The position numbers were made by a program, and so were the translations under genes. DNA of 64,000 nucleotides from Pachypanchax playfairii (lineage: Eukaryota; Chordata; Actinopteri; Cyprinodontiformes; Aplocheilidae). Below are positions 36,694-47,164 of the stretch, in pieces (position 1 is the stretch's first letter; each line of letters opens with the position of its first letter). The notes beneath the pieces are model-generated. The model worked only from the letters and a program-made list of their open reading frames with translations, did no database searches and was not told where the DNA came from. The DNA lies in contig SSNP01000035.1 of assembly GCA_006937955.1 (NCBI GenBank), positions 2,710,301 through 2,774,300 of the forward strand, given 5' to 3'.

Positions 36694-39600
36694 TCATGCC
36701 TTAGAATGGGACGTAGACACCTGGACAAGTGGAGAAAAACCTGAGGCGGAAGTAAAAACATGATTAATCCTGATATCCACATGTGATAGTTACTAATACA
36801 CAGTAAATACATTAAGAGTACACTTGCCTTTAGTGGACATGAGCTGAGAGATCAGATCTGTATTTGTTGCTCCTACAAACATGTTTAATAATTCATTTTA
36901 TATACCAACAATATTATCAATAAATTATGAGCATGAAGCACCGAGGGCATTACCTTTGGGTGGATTTCTTTGGTCCTGTAGTCCTTTTGATAAATTACAA
37001 ACTGAAAAACAAGTTTTTCATCAACTTAACTCTGAGCACAAAGACAAAAGCAAAATACAACAAAGAATACAACAAAGATGAAATCCTCACATGCAGGTTC
37101 GTCTTTTCTGTTGGATGTAAACGAGGATTCATTAAAAGGCCAAGCGTCCTCTTCAGAGAACCATTTACATTTAGTGTTATTTGTGCCTTTAGCTGAATCC
37201 TGACAGATTTCAGAGGAGTTTTCTTTCTCATCTGACGCAGACGTTGACAACTCGGCACGTTGTAAAAGTTCTTTAGGAGGCGGGACAGGAAGTACAACAG
37301 GATCAGAGGCAACAGAGTGTTTGCTCAGAAGTAGGACGTCTATCGGTTCTCTGGGGCTTTTTAAATAGATCTGATATTTTGCTGGGCAGTTCGAGACCTG
37401 AAGGGAGATAAGTGCACACCAAATGATGTGATTATGTGATTAGAAAAGCAGAAAGGAAGGTAGATTGTGTTGCAGGACTTACAGCTTTAGGAATGGGAAC
37501 ATCCACCTCTGTGCCTGGTGGAGCTCGTACTGCCAAAATAGTGTGACCTGTAAGAATCAAAAATAGTGTCTTTAGTCCAGCTGTGCCTGGCTTCAGGTTC
37601 TCATTTAACAGGTTTTTAGTACTCTAGATTACACTGAAGGAACAACGTTGTGCCACGTCCTTCTCTTTTCACTGACTCCGCCCCCTTCAGGGTAAAAAAA
37701 CTGCCTAAAAAGTTTCATGCTGGATTTTTCAAAAAATAAACTTTAAAAAATGTTTCATTCAAAGAGATTGATGGCTTCAGTGCAGCCACTGTGTCAGCTG
37801 AAGCTGTTACTTCATCAGAAAAATAACAACTATCAGCTATAAGTCTGCAATGTGTACATCAAGCCACTGGGTGGCGATGTTACTCCAAACTGAAAAACTT
37901 CAACCCAGACTTCTAAAACTTGTTTTCACATCTGGAGGTCAAGCTGTCACATTAAATAACTGTTTGCCCAACAATTTGATATTATTTGGGCACTTCAAAG
38001 TGATACTGTAGTCTTATTAAAACAGTTCTCAGCATCTGCTTTAATTCTTCAGTAGAAGTAACGGGATGGTTTTCCTTCAAAACGAGGCGGGACTACGTTC
38101 CTGGATGTGCAGCTCTACTCACGCCCAAAAACTTTGTGATAAATCAGTTTTCACTTCTGAATGTGTCATTTCTCTTAAACAGGAAATCATTTCAACTTAA
38201 AGGAAACGTCTCTCTGTCCAGCTCTTCCTGGTGGATCCCCAGATGTTTCCAGGCCAGAAAGGTTATATAATCCCTCTAGCGAGTTCTGGGTCTGCTCAGG
38301 GGTCTCCTCCATGGGGAGGCATCCAGGAGGCAGATACCTGAACCACCTCAGCTGAGTTCTTATGATGTGGAGGAGCAGCGGCTCTACTTTAAGCTCCTCA
38401 CCTCGTCTCTAAAGCTGAGCTCAATCCTGGAGGAAGCTCATTTCACCCGCTCGCATCCAGAACCTCGTTCTTTCAGTCAGGATCTAGATCTCATGACCAG
38501 AGTTGAGGGTCAAAACATAAACAGACCAATGAATCGAGAGCTCTGACAGAATCTTCTTCACTACGACAGAAGCATCACTAAGGACAAACCCCCACACTAA
38601 CCAAAAAAAAGAGAAAAACATGCCACTTTTATTGGGTTGTTTCCTCATTGCCTGGATTTTTAACCAGATCACGTTGTGCATCTGGATACAAGCTTCAGTG
38701 AAAACCTGTTAAAAGTCTACTTTCATGACAAACTACCAAGCTAAAGCAGCTTCTGCCATACTCGACTCGATGCTTCCTAACGTTCTCCTGCAGAGAAAGT
38801 GATTTGTAATCCCTCTGCATCTCATTAATGAGCTGGATAAAACTCCCTCCCGTTAGCCTCCTCTCAGAGAACGACTGTGGTCCCTTTAGCGTTGCCGTGG
38901 CAGCACTCACAGGGAACTTGAGTTTTTTTTTTCTTGCTCCCCATCTTGTGACATTATTAACAAGTAATAGATGGTGACAGCTCACCCCGGGATGTCAAAC
39001 ATCTGCTGAGGAGAAGATGTTCTTCAGGCGGGTAAATCTGCCTCCTCTGAGCAGAACAACTCAGATCAGATTAATCAAAAGTAGCAGACAGCTTAGATTA
39101 TAAATTTTATTTGATGGGTCTCACGAGGCGTCGCACTACGACATTCCAACCATCACCCTGGTTTTCTTCTCTAACTTAAGCTTCTACAACATGTTGAATA
39201 ACTAACCCGTTTCATCTTTGTGCTCTATGAAGCGTGAATCTGTCAGAGAAACGAATCCTTTGACAAGTGTAAAAAAAAACTGTCATCAATCAAGGAAAAG
39301 AGGATACGTTACCACTGAAGCAACTGCAGATATCTTCGTCTGTCACATAACTCAGAGTTTAATTGAGTTAAGAAATATTTAAGAGATACACTGACTGTTG
39401 CATTTAATCATTTAACAAACTCAAAAAGCAACATCTGTGTCACTGAATCACAATCAGCATATTTATATCTGCTCACTTCAGCAGGGAGCAGCCTTAAAGA
39501 AGTACATTTTAAAAACTGATAAATACTGTAAATCAAGTGTTTAAATGTAAACAGATATAAAGGATATTGTCTGCCGTCTTCTGTTGTGGTTCTGATGTTC

Positions 39601-40236
39601 TCCTCCACCCAAAGTTTCTGCTGATCCAACACAGATTCCATGTAGTTCAAAGCCTCCAGCTCAGTCTTTATGGCTGATGCACTTTTGCCTTGATCTGTGC
39701 CTCTTATAAATAAATAAGTACATATGATAAATACACTGTTAAAAAAAAAGAAAACTTTTCAATTAGAGTATCAATCAGTGAAACTTCTGGGATATTAATT
39801 AGAAATGGTTTTGCAGGTGGAGATGACTATTTTCTGACTGTTTTTCAGTAGTTCTGCATTTGAAGAGAAACCTGGACCCTGCAGAGGCTGTACAAGAGGT
39901 CCAAATCCACCAAGATAGAACATCAGCATGATCAGATGGTTTACTGTGTCTCCCAGCACAGTCTCAAGAGCACAGTGGAGACAGGAAGTTACTCCCAACA
40001 GAGCTGGACAGGGTCGGTGAATGTCCTTAACCCATCAACAGGACCAGTATCTGCTCCAAACAGACTCCATGAGTTTGGTGAACATTTTCCAGAGAACACC
40101 AGAACTAGCGGGTACAGCACTGGGACCCTGTGTCACAGACAGACTGGTCTGAGGAGGCGGATCCATGAAGGGACACAGACACGTACAAGGTATCTGAATG
40201 AAATCCTTAGACCCACTGTTAGACCCTTTGCTGGTG

Positions 40237-40296
<60 letters not shown>

Positions 40297-41262
40297 TAGG
40301 TTCTCCTGGTGCAGGATAATACCCGGCCTGTAGGTTGATCCGTTTGTTCCTAACACAGTACCCACTTCATAACACCGTGGAGATCCTGTAGGATTCTTTC
40401 ATTCATGTCAGATCTGATGAGTTTTCAGTGTTCCTTTATTTTACTGAGCAGTGTATGTTGCAACACATGAACTGTAATACTTTGCAATCATGCATGAACA
40501 GAACAGAGTGTAAAACTTACATCCACTTTATATTGTTCTTTGATGTTTTGCAGATAAGTCCGATACCCTCCAGCACGTTTGTGATGTCGTACACTCTTCT
40601 TTTATGTTCAACAGCCAGAATCGTGGCAGCCTGAAAGGTGAAAGTCCCCAAAAAAAGATGGTTTTATTCCCAGGCAGCACCTTGGACACAACTCTTCTTC
40701 TAGAAGTATGTGTGTTTTAACAAATCCACAATAGTCTAGAATTTGGGTGTTTTTTATGCATCCATTCAAACTTTTGAATATTTGAGCAGTCGACTTTGTA
40801 AAGTCCCTGTTTTGGAAATTAACTCAACAACTTGGATATATACATTGATGTAATTTCTTAATATGAAATAAACACGATCCAAACAAGTACACACCGATTG
40901 CTCAAACATGATCACATAGAGTATTAAGTATTTCAGGACTGAGAAACATCTGAAATTTAGAATTTTGTGCTTTCGGTCTGTATATCTGTGCCAACCTCCA
41001 CTAGTGTAAACAAACGTATATATCTCTACAGAGCTTCCATAGACATTATAGACTCTACTGCATGTGGGGTGCGTGTTTTTTCTGTATGGGGTTCACGTAC
41101 ACGTCTCAGATCCACCTCACCGCCACCAGCTTCCTGCAGAAGTCTGACAAACTTGGTTGTGAGCACGGTGAGGCTCCTCGCCCTCCGCTCCAACTTGGGT
41201 TGTTTGTTAACTATTGATGTCTCTTCGTCTGGACTGATGGAACTCTCTTCGTCAAAATCCAT
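36694..41262 (-). CDS. E2F4/5-subfamily transcription factor, divergent (323 aa)
   Basis: E2F factors bind TTTSSCGC sites with DP partners, and E2F4/5 recruit p107/p130 to repress cell-cycle genes. Coding exons: 41101-41262, 40521-40630, 39553-39702, 39313-39350, 37483-37547, 37091-37397, 36954-37001, 36828-36872, 36694-36740; phases agree (972 nt). The winged-helix domain (about residues 30-90) contains [12 protein letters not shown] and [16 protein letters not shown] with the diagnostic RRxYD. The dimerisation region has [12 protein letters not shown], and the marked box has [27 protein letters not shown] and [18 protein letters not shown], then PVVLPVPPP. These read closest to E2F5 and E2F4. 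The tail [15 protein letters not shown] matches the segment before the pocket-protein site, but the frame stops there. The seventh intron from the start codon's exon is ordinary; the last is a GC-AG intron (AAAG|gcaagt). The exon 3 acceptor (ATAAG) and donor (CT|gtttac) are weak. Human E2F5 is 346 aa. Confidence 0.8.
37548..39312 (-). other. Large intron of the E2F-like gene
   Basis: AT-rich intronic sequence between the [13 protein letters not shown] exon and the HTILAV exon. ORFs here (for example 38695-38985 minus) lack splice context and family similarity. I see no other feature. Confidence 0.6.
39732..40455 (+). mobile_element. Decayed Tc1-like transposon with 57-G insertion
   Basis: The ends read TA-CACTGTT and AGCAGTG-TA, consistent with Tc1 inverted repeats and TA target sites. 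Inside, plus-strand fragments match a Tc1-like transposase: a 'tactcccaacagagctggac' leader, 'accagtatctgctccaaaca', 'cagagaacaccagaac', 'aatgaaatccttagacccac' ([10 protein letters not shown]) and, after the G run, 'ctcctggtgcaggataatac' (LVQDNxRP). The DDE core is missing or shattered and stops are frequent. It lies in the E2F-like intron between 39702 and 40521. Confidence 0.8.
40238..40294. repeat. 57-nt poly(G) run inside the Tc1 fossil
   Basis: Fifty-seven uninterrupted G bases replace the short G-rich stretch normally found between 'gctggtgc' and 'ctcctggtgc' in this transposon family. Such tracts can form G-quadruplexes and are error-prone to sequence, so the length is uncertain. Confidence 0.9.
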
Positions 41263-41884
41263 GACGCTGTTTAAAAGAACAAAAATCAAAGCTGCAAAAT
41301 TCCCGTGATTTGAGTTACGAGTTCGTCAAAGAGTGGAGATTTTCAAAATAAACACGACCGAACTAGAATCACGCTCGTATGAATGTTATCTAAAATAAAA
41401 TTGTGGGTTTGGTAAATGAACGAGCGAAAATGAAATGTTTGATAATAAAATGCTCTTACGAAAACCAACTTCACCTTCATTAAGAGCACTTGAACCGCAG
41501 ACTTGAACTAACGTGGGAAACAACGATGGTTTATTATGAAAAGCTCCTACCGGAAGTATTATCGTTATAACGTTCATAAACTTGTGCTAATGTTTGTATT
41601 TTACTTAAACACTACAGCCTTGGTTTTATGTGAATAAAAGAACTCTGGCACGCGCTCAGGTTGCTTACATTACCCAAAAGGTTTTACATTGATCGATGTC
41701 GAAATCAATAGTGGCTAACGTAGAGCTAATTATTAGCAGTTCTGATAAACACACTGTCCAACCAGGATAAATCGTTTAACAGGTTGCAGTATTTAAACCG
41801 TCAATTAATTTCACTGTAAAGCAAGTGTTTAAAGTATTTTAGTCCTTACAGTACGTTTCTCTTACTGGTGGTGTGGAACTTTTG

Positions 41885-41894
41885 TTTTGGCGCG
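41885..41894 (+). promoter_or_regulatory. E2F-type site between the E2F-like gene and ctsa
   Basis: TTTTGGCGCG contains TTTGGCGC, an exact match to the E2F consensus TTTSSCGC. It lies in the 1.06-kb interval between the E2F-like start codon (41262) and the ctsa start codon (42325), which are divergently transcribed. Several E2F genes are known to be autoregulated. Binding here is inferred. Confidence 0.5.
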
Positions 41895-42210
41895 TACTTT
41901 TCCGGTGCCCGTCTTGATCCACCTTCACAATAAAACTCAAAAAGTATAAAGACATTCTAAAGACATTTTAAAGACATTCTAGAGACAGCTCCTCCTATAA
42001 AATCTGTTCCGACAATATTTTTTTAAATACGGTTTAAAATGGCATGTTTTCCCTTCGTTTGTGTGTGTTTGTTATATTATCAACCGAAGTGTTTTATGTT
42101 ATTTGAATTTTAATGTATGACTTTTCTGATTAAACTTTATGTGCTGAGGATTTCTATTATACATCTTATAATCAAGCCTGTCAGCAGCGGGTGACGAAAG
42201 TCATGTGGTG

Positions 42211-42220
42211 GTCACGTGAC
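42211..42220. promoter_or_regulatory. ctsa: CLEAR element (TFEB/TFE3 site) upstream of ctsa
   Basis: GTCACGTGAC is the exact palindromic CLEAR motif, 105 bp upstream of the ctsa start codon. CTSA is an established member of the CLEAR lysosomal network. A second copy of the core (GATCACGTGACC, around 42857) lies in ctsa intron 1. Confidence 0.75.
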
Positions 42221-42324
42221 GCGAGTAGCGCAGGAGTCATATGATGTGTGCTGCAGATCAGATCTGATTGAGGTTCAGGAACTCGTTCTGTCGTGTTTTT
42301 GGTTGAAGCTGTGAGGTTTCTGAC

Positions 42325-45300
42325 ATGTACGCCGGTGGTTTCTTGTTGTGTTTGCTGTCCGCGTTTCACCTCAGTTCGCGCGCTCAGTACGCACCTGATG
42401 AAGTCACCAACCTGCCAGGTATGACGTTCAAACCGAACTACCAACAGTGGTCTGGATACCTGCAGGCAGGACCGAAGAAGTTTCTGCACTACTGGTGAGA
42501 CACGGAAAGAGAGAAGTTGTGGGATGTTTGCGATTTCCTCTAAACCACTTGAATCCGGTGTGACAGAAATGTTTATTTGTTTATTGACAGTTAAAAACGT
42601 GTTTAGCGTCAGTTCAATGAAAGCTATTGTAATTTATTTTGTTGTGACAAGTTGCTCATCAGTGATTCATCATCTAAGAATGAATTTAAAGTTATTTATC
42701 ATGACATATCAAACTTGTCTTTTGGTAGGAATGAGCTCTCAGTCGGTCTCCTGTAACACTGTTCTGATGTTATCGATGTTTTTCCGGTTCAACACACCTG
42801 GTATGAATTGACAGGTCTTTAACAGACACCTGAAGAAACATGTGAAAACACGCAGGATCACGTGACCCGAGGGTAGAATTAAACATTGTGATGACTTTAT
42901 TTTTAGGGGTAAAATTACAGAATTAAGTAAAAGCACCTTCATATACACACGGAGAGCTGACTTTTACACACACACTCATTCAAAATAATCAAAACAAGGC
43001 TTTCTATAACCAGTATTATTTAGATGAGCAAACATCAGATGATTTTGTTTCTTTTGTTTACTAGTTCAGCTCGTAGCAGAGTTTCTCTTTAGGTGAAAGT
43101 TCCTGCTTCGTCTCCATTTCACAGCATTTTATCTGATTGGTCTTTTTCCCGTCAGACATTTTAACATGAAGACACATGTGAAGGCTGCGTTCCACTATCT
43201 GTGTTCTGTACCTGTTTGTTCCCGCTCAGGGTCATGGGGGTGGGAGTAGTCACACCTGGACAGGTGGCCCGTCCATCACAGGACCACCGAGAGACAAACA
43301 ACCATTCACATACACATCTAGAGCTGATTAACCCAACGAGAGTGTTTCTGGTCTGTGTGAGGAAGCTGGAGGAAAAACCTGCTCAGGCTGGTTTATGAGC
43401 AGAACATCATATACATGGAATGCAGTTCTCATTTATACAACTGCTGATGTGAAATATGTTTAACACACAGATTCAGTTAAAGGCTGTAAGAGTTACTGAT
43501 GTTTAGTTTTCTGTTGATGAAAAACCAAGACCAGGTTCCATCTGAGTCTGGAAAATCTGAAGTCTTTTAGATCTGTAACTCTTCAAACCGTCATCATACA
43601 ACATGGATGATGATCTGTGATCATCCTCTCATGCAGGTTCGTGACCTCTCAGAGGAACCCAGCCAAAGACCCTGTGGTGCTCTGGTTGAACGGAGGTCCT
43701 GGCTGCAGCTCCCTGGACGGGTTCTTGTCAGAAAACGGACCGTTTCATGTGCGTTTTCTTACCGTGAGCAGTTTTACACTAATTTAATTTTAAAAATTTC
43801 AGACAGTGAAGCTGACTTTCTTTCTTTTTCAGGTGAACAGTGATGGATCGACTCTCTATGAGAACACATTCAGCTGGAACAAGATCGCCAACATCCTGTA
43901 CCTGGAGTCTCCTGCAGGAGTCGGATATTCCTACTCCGATGACCAGAAATATAAAACTGATGATGACCAGGTTTGTTGATTCTGATGTGAGAAAGCTCGC
44001 AGGTAACCTGGGACTTGGTCTGACTAGAAACCACATTAATATTCTCCCTGCAGGTCGCCGACGATAATTACAGTGCTCTTCAGAGTTTCTTCCTCAAGTT
44101 CCCAAACTTCACTCAGAACGAGTTCTTCATCTTTGGTGAAAGTTATGGAGGAATTTACGCTCCAACGCTGAGTCTCCGTGTGGCTGCTGGAAAAACCAGA
44201 ATCAACTTCAAGGTGAGCTGCTTCAAGCTGAAGCTTCAGACGGTTTGAGATGACGTGCTTTCAAACAACCTGATGTGGTTTCAGGGCTTCGCCGTGGGAA
44301 ACGGTCTCAGCAGCTTTGATCTCAACGACCAGTCTCTGATCTACTTTGGATATTATCACGGCCTCTTTGGATTAGAGTAAGTGGCTCTTATATATAATCT
44401 ATTTAACCCTGAACACGTTGATGTTGAGGTCAAATCGTTTACTGCACCAAGGAGCTGGTTTACGTCACACTTACATCATTTCCTGTTTTCACTGCTGCAG
44501 CAGCTTCTGTCTGAAACCATCTTCAGCTGTTGTAGCTGCTTGAGACTATAAACAGATACTTTTAGATATGAAGTTAAAGAGTTTTACAGACAGTTCAGTT
44601 GCAGTAAATAAATGTGAGTCTGTTTCCTGTGAACTTTGACCTTTTTGCAACACTGTGCAAAGAAAAGCCTCGAATAAGTTCTTCATTCTTTTTGTTTTCT
44701 CTCAGTTTTTGTTTTTAATATTATTCTTTTATTTAATTCCTTTTATATTCAGTCTATGCAGCTGATCAATAAACCAAACAAACATCCAAACAAATTGTGT
44801 GTTTTTATCAGGCGTCTTGTTATAAAAACACTAATTAAAGGGAAAGTATTCTGTAAATATTCATCTTTATTTAAAATTTTAGGTCTAAAAAATATATAAT
44901 TTTGTGATCAGTTCAGCCCTGCAGGAGGATGAACATACATTTCCACCTCTTCATCTCCGTCTTCTCCCAACTTTAACTTGATAAACAAAGTCTCATTAAA
45001 CTTTGAGTTAATTAAACTAAAAGTTAATTAATCAGGTGGGATTGTAGCACTTTTTAATTAAAAAATGTTGCTGGTTCAGTTTCAGTCCTTCTGTTTTATA
45101 TCTGTAGGTGTAAAGTTAGGCCCCTCCCCCTTTAATCTATTTGTTTTGTTTGTTCCTGCAGTTTGTGGAGTGGTCTGACCACAAACTGCTGTAACGAGGG
45201 AAGCTGTAACTTTTACAACTCCTCTTCAGACGTCTGCAAGACGCTGGTATGTGTGTGCGTATGAACACGTGTGTTACATGAACTGGTTTCTGCTTCTATA

Positions 45301-47164
45301 AAACGACTCCTTCAGATTTCTCCTGTTCCTCGTAGGTGAACGTGGCCTTCAATATCGTCTTTGAAAGTGGACTTAATGAATATGCTCTTTACCTGGACTG
45401 CGTGGGCCAAAGTATATCTCACAAAGGCTATGAGCGCGTCATGAGTCAGGTGTTTCGCAACTACAGGAAAAACCATCTGACTTACAAGGTAATCTGAACA
45501 TGTGCTGCTTATTTCCTGTCAGTGTGTGTTTATGATTAAAACAAACCTTTTAAATGCAGTTTACTGGAGCTCGGAGTTCCTCCATCTCTCTGAAGGAAGT
45601 TCCTCCCTGCATCGACAGCGCGGCTCAGAAGAAGTGGCTGAACAGAGGAGACGTGAGGAAAGCTTTGCACATTCCTGATACTCTTCCACCCTGGGACTTG
45701 TGCAGGTACATCACAGCTAATAACTGAACATAATTATAATGTTATTATGACTCACCTGCAACAAACAAAAGAAAAGGTTTGTTTTTAGTGTCAGACTTTA
45801 AACTAAAGTGCAGACTGAAAAATTTTCAGTGTTTTTTTTTTATGTTTATTTATCCAAAAGAGCTAGTTGTTAACAACAAACGTGTCATTATTGTTTTAGA
45901 ACTGAATAAATCCAATTTGGTTTTCAAAATAAAATCTTTTCACATGAAAATAAAGTGTTGAGAAAAATGTTCTCCAAAACATATTTATGTTGCTGGATCT
46001 TTGTCGTGCCTGATTTTTAATGAACAATTATGTTTTATTAAATTTAGTCCAAAGTCTGTTTAAAGAGCTCAGATGTTATTTAAATAATTTATATCTGATT
46101 ATTTAGTTGCTACTCTGTTCTCTGAAATGATGCAGCCATGTTGGGTTTTTCTAGCCATTTATTACTTTTTGTGTGCATGAAATCCAGTATCAGTATGTTT
46201 TAATATTTTAATAAGTCGCTATTTATTGAAACACCAAAGTCAATTGAGGCGATTCGCTGTGTGTTGCAGCTTTTCTGTGCAGTAACGTCTGAAGGTCACG
46301 TTCCAGAAAATCTTTTATTCACACGTGTAACTTTCCTTTTAAAGAAACAAAGTGAGCTTTTAGATTTTTAGATGACATGTACTGTTTTATGGTTTGCAGC
46401 GTCACCGTGACACAAGAGGATGTTTGGTGATTTATTAAAACTTTCCTCTGAAGGTTCTGGATTGTTTTTATCAGTAATCTTTTTGGGACCTGAGCTCTGA
46501 CCTTTAAATTGAGACAAAACACAGATAATTAGCAAATCTTTTGCATTGTGTCTTTGTTTTAATGGAAAATATCATTTATATTAAAGTGTACAAAACTGAT
46601 CTGAGCTGGTTGAACAGTTTGAATAAATCTTCTGGAAATGAAATGAGTGTAAACATTTTGTGTTTATTACAGTGATGTTGTTGGTAATGAGTACGTCAAC
46701 TTGTACCCGACGGTGAAGGACGTGTATCTGAAGCTGCTTTCTGTGGGTCTGCGGGTTCTGGTGTATAACGGAGACACAGACATGGCCTGTAACTTCCTGG
46801 GAGATCGGTGGTTTGTGGAGGATCTCGGCATAAAGGTAGTTTTGATTCTTTCTTTTAAATATTATTTAAAACTCCTGGTGATTTGAGAGTTTTAAACATG
46901 ATTTTAACGTGTTTTCAGGAAACCAAGAAGTACCAAATGTGGATTCACGAGGACCAAGTTGCTGGTTTCTACCAGCAGTTTGGAAACATCACTTTTCTGA
47001 CTGTCAAGGTTGGTGCTTTATGTTTTTAGTCAGATTTGGGGTGAGATGTGATGAATATGGAGCTTTTCTTTGTGTTTCAGGGTGCAGGTCACATGGTTCC
47101 TCAGTGGGCTCCGAGTCAAGCGCTCCACATGTTCCAGTCCTTCATAACAAACGGATCTTACTGA
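42325..47164 (+). CDS. ctsa: Cathepsin A / lysosomal protective protein, 463 aa
   Basis: Cathepsin A is a lysosomal serine carboxypeptidase (peptidase S10) that also stabilises beta-galactosidase and neuraminidase 1. Exons: 42325-42494, 43637-43748, 43833-43970, 44054-44212, 44285-44376, 45162-45246, 45336-45488, 45560-45705, 46673-46835, 46919-47008, 47081-47164; phases agree (1,392 nt). A signal peptide ([17 protein letters not shown]) precedes [23 protein letters not shown] forms the oxyanion-hole region. The nucleophile is Ser170 in [11 protein letters not shown], Asp388 in [11 protein letters not shown] is the likely acid, and His440 in GAGHMVPQ the base. NTT-type glycosylation sites such as NFT and NIT are present. 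Length is near human CTSA (480). The start ATG is the first in the exon and leads straight into the signal peptide. Intron 8 (45706-46672) is plain AT-rich sequence. All catalytic motifs are intact. Confidence 0.95.
42857..42866. promoter_or_regulatory. ctsa: Second CLEAR-like E-box, ctsa intron 1
   Basis: ATCACGTGAC contains the 8-bp palindrome TCACGTGA, the core of TFEB/MiT sites, about 360 bp inside intron 1 of ctsa. Intronic CLEAR sites near the start are common in lysosomal genes. Function is inferred. Confidence 0.45.
43225..43390. repeat. SINE-like interspersed repeat fragment in ctsa intron 1
   Basis: Phrases such as 'agagacaaacaaccattcac' and 'ggtggcccgtccatcacagg' also occur in the repeat at 31.7 kb ('gagacaaacaaccattcaca'). 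It is a partial, diverged copy of the same teleost repeat. Confidence 0.6.

Noticed and set aside
39936..40319. Plus-strand ORF of 127 codons with a poly-Gly stretch
   Set aside because: The glycines come from the poly(G) run within a decayed Tc1 relic; there is no splice or promoter context.
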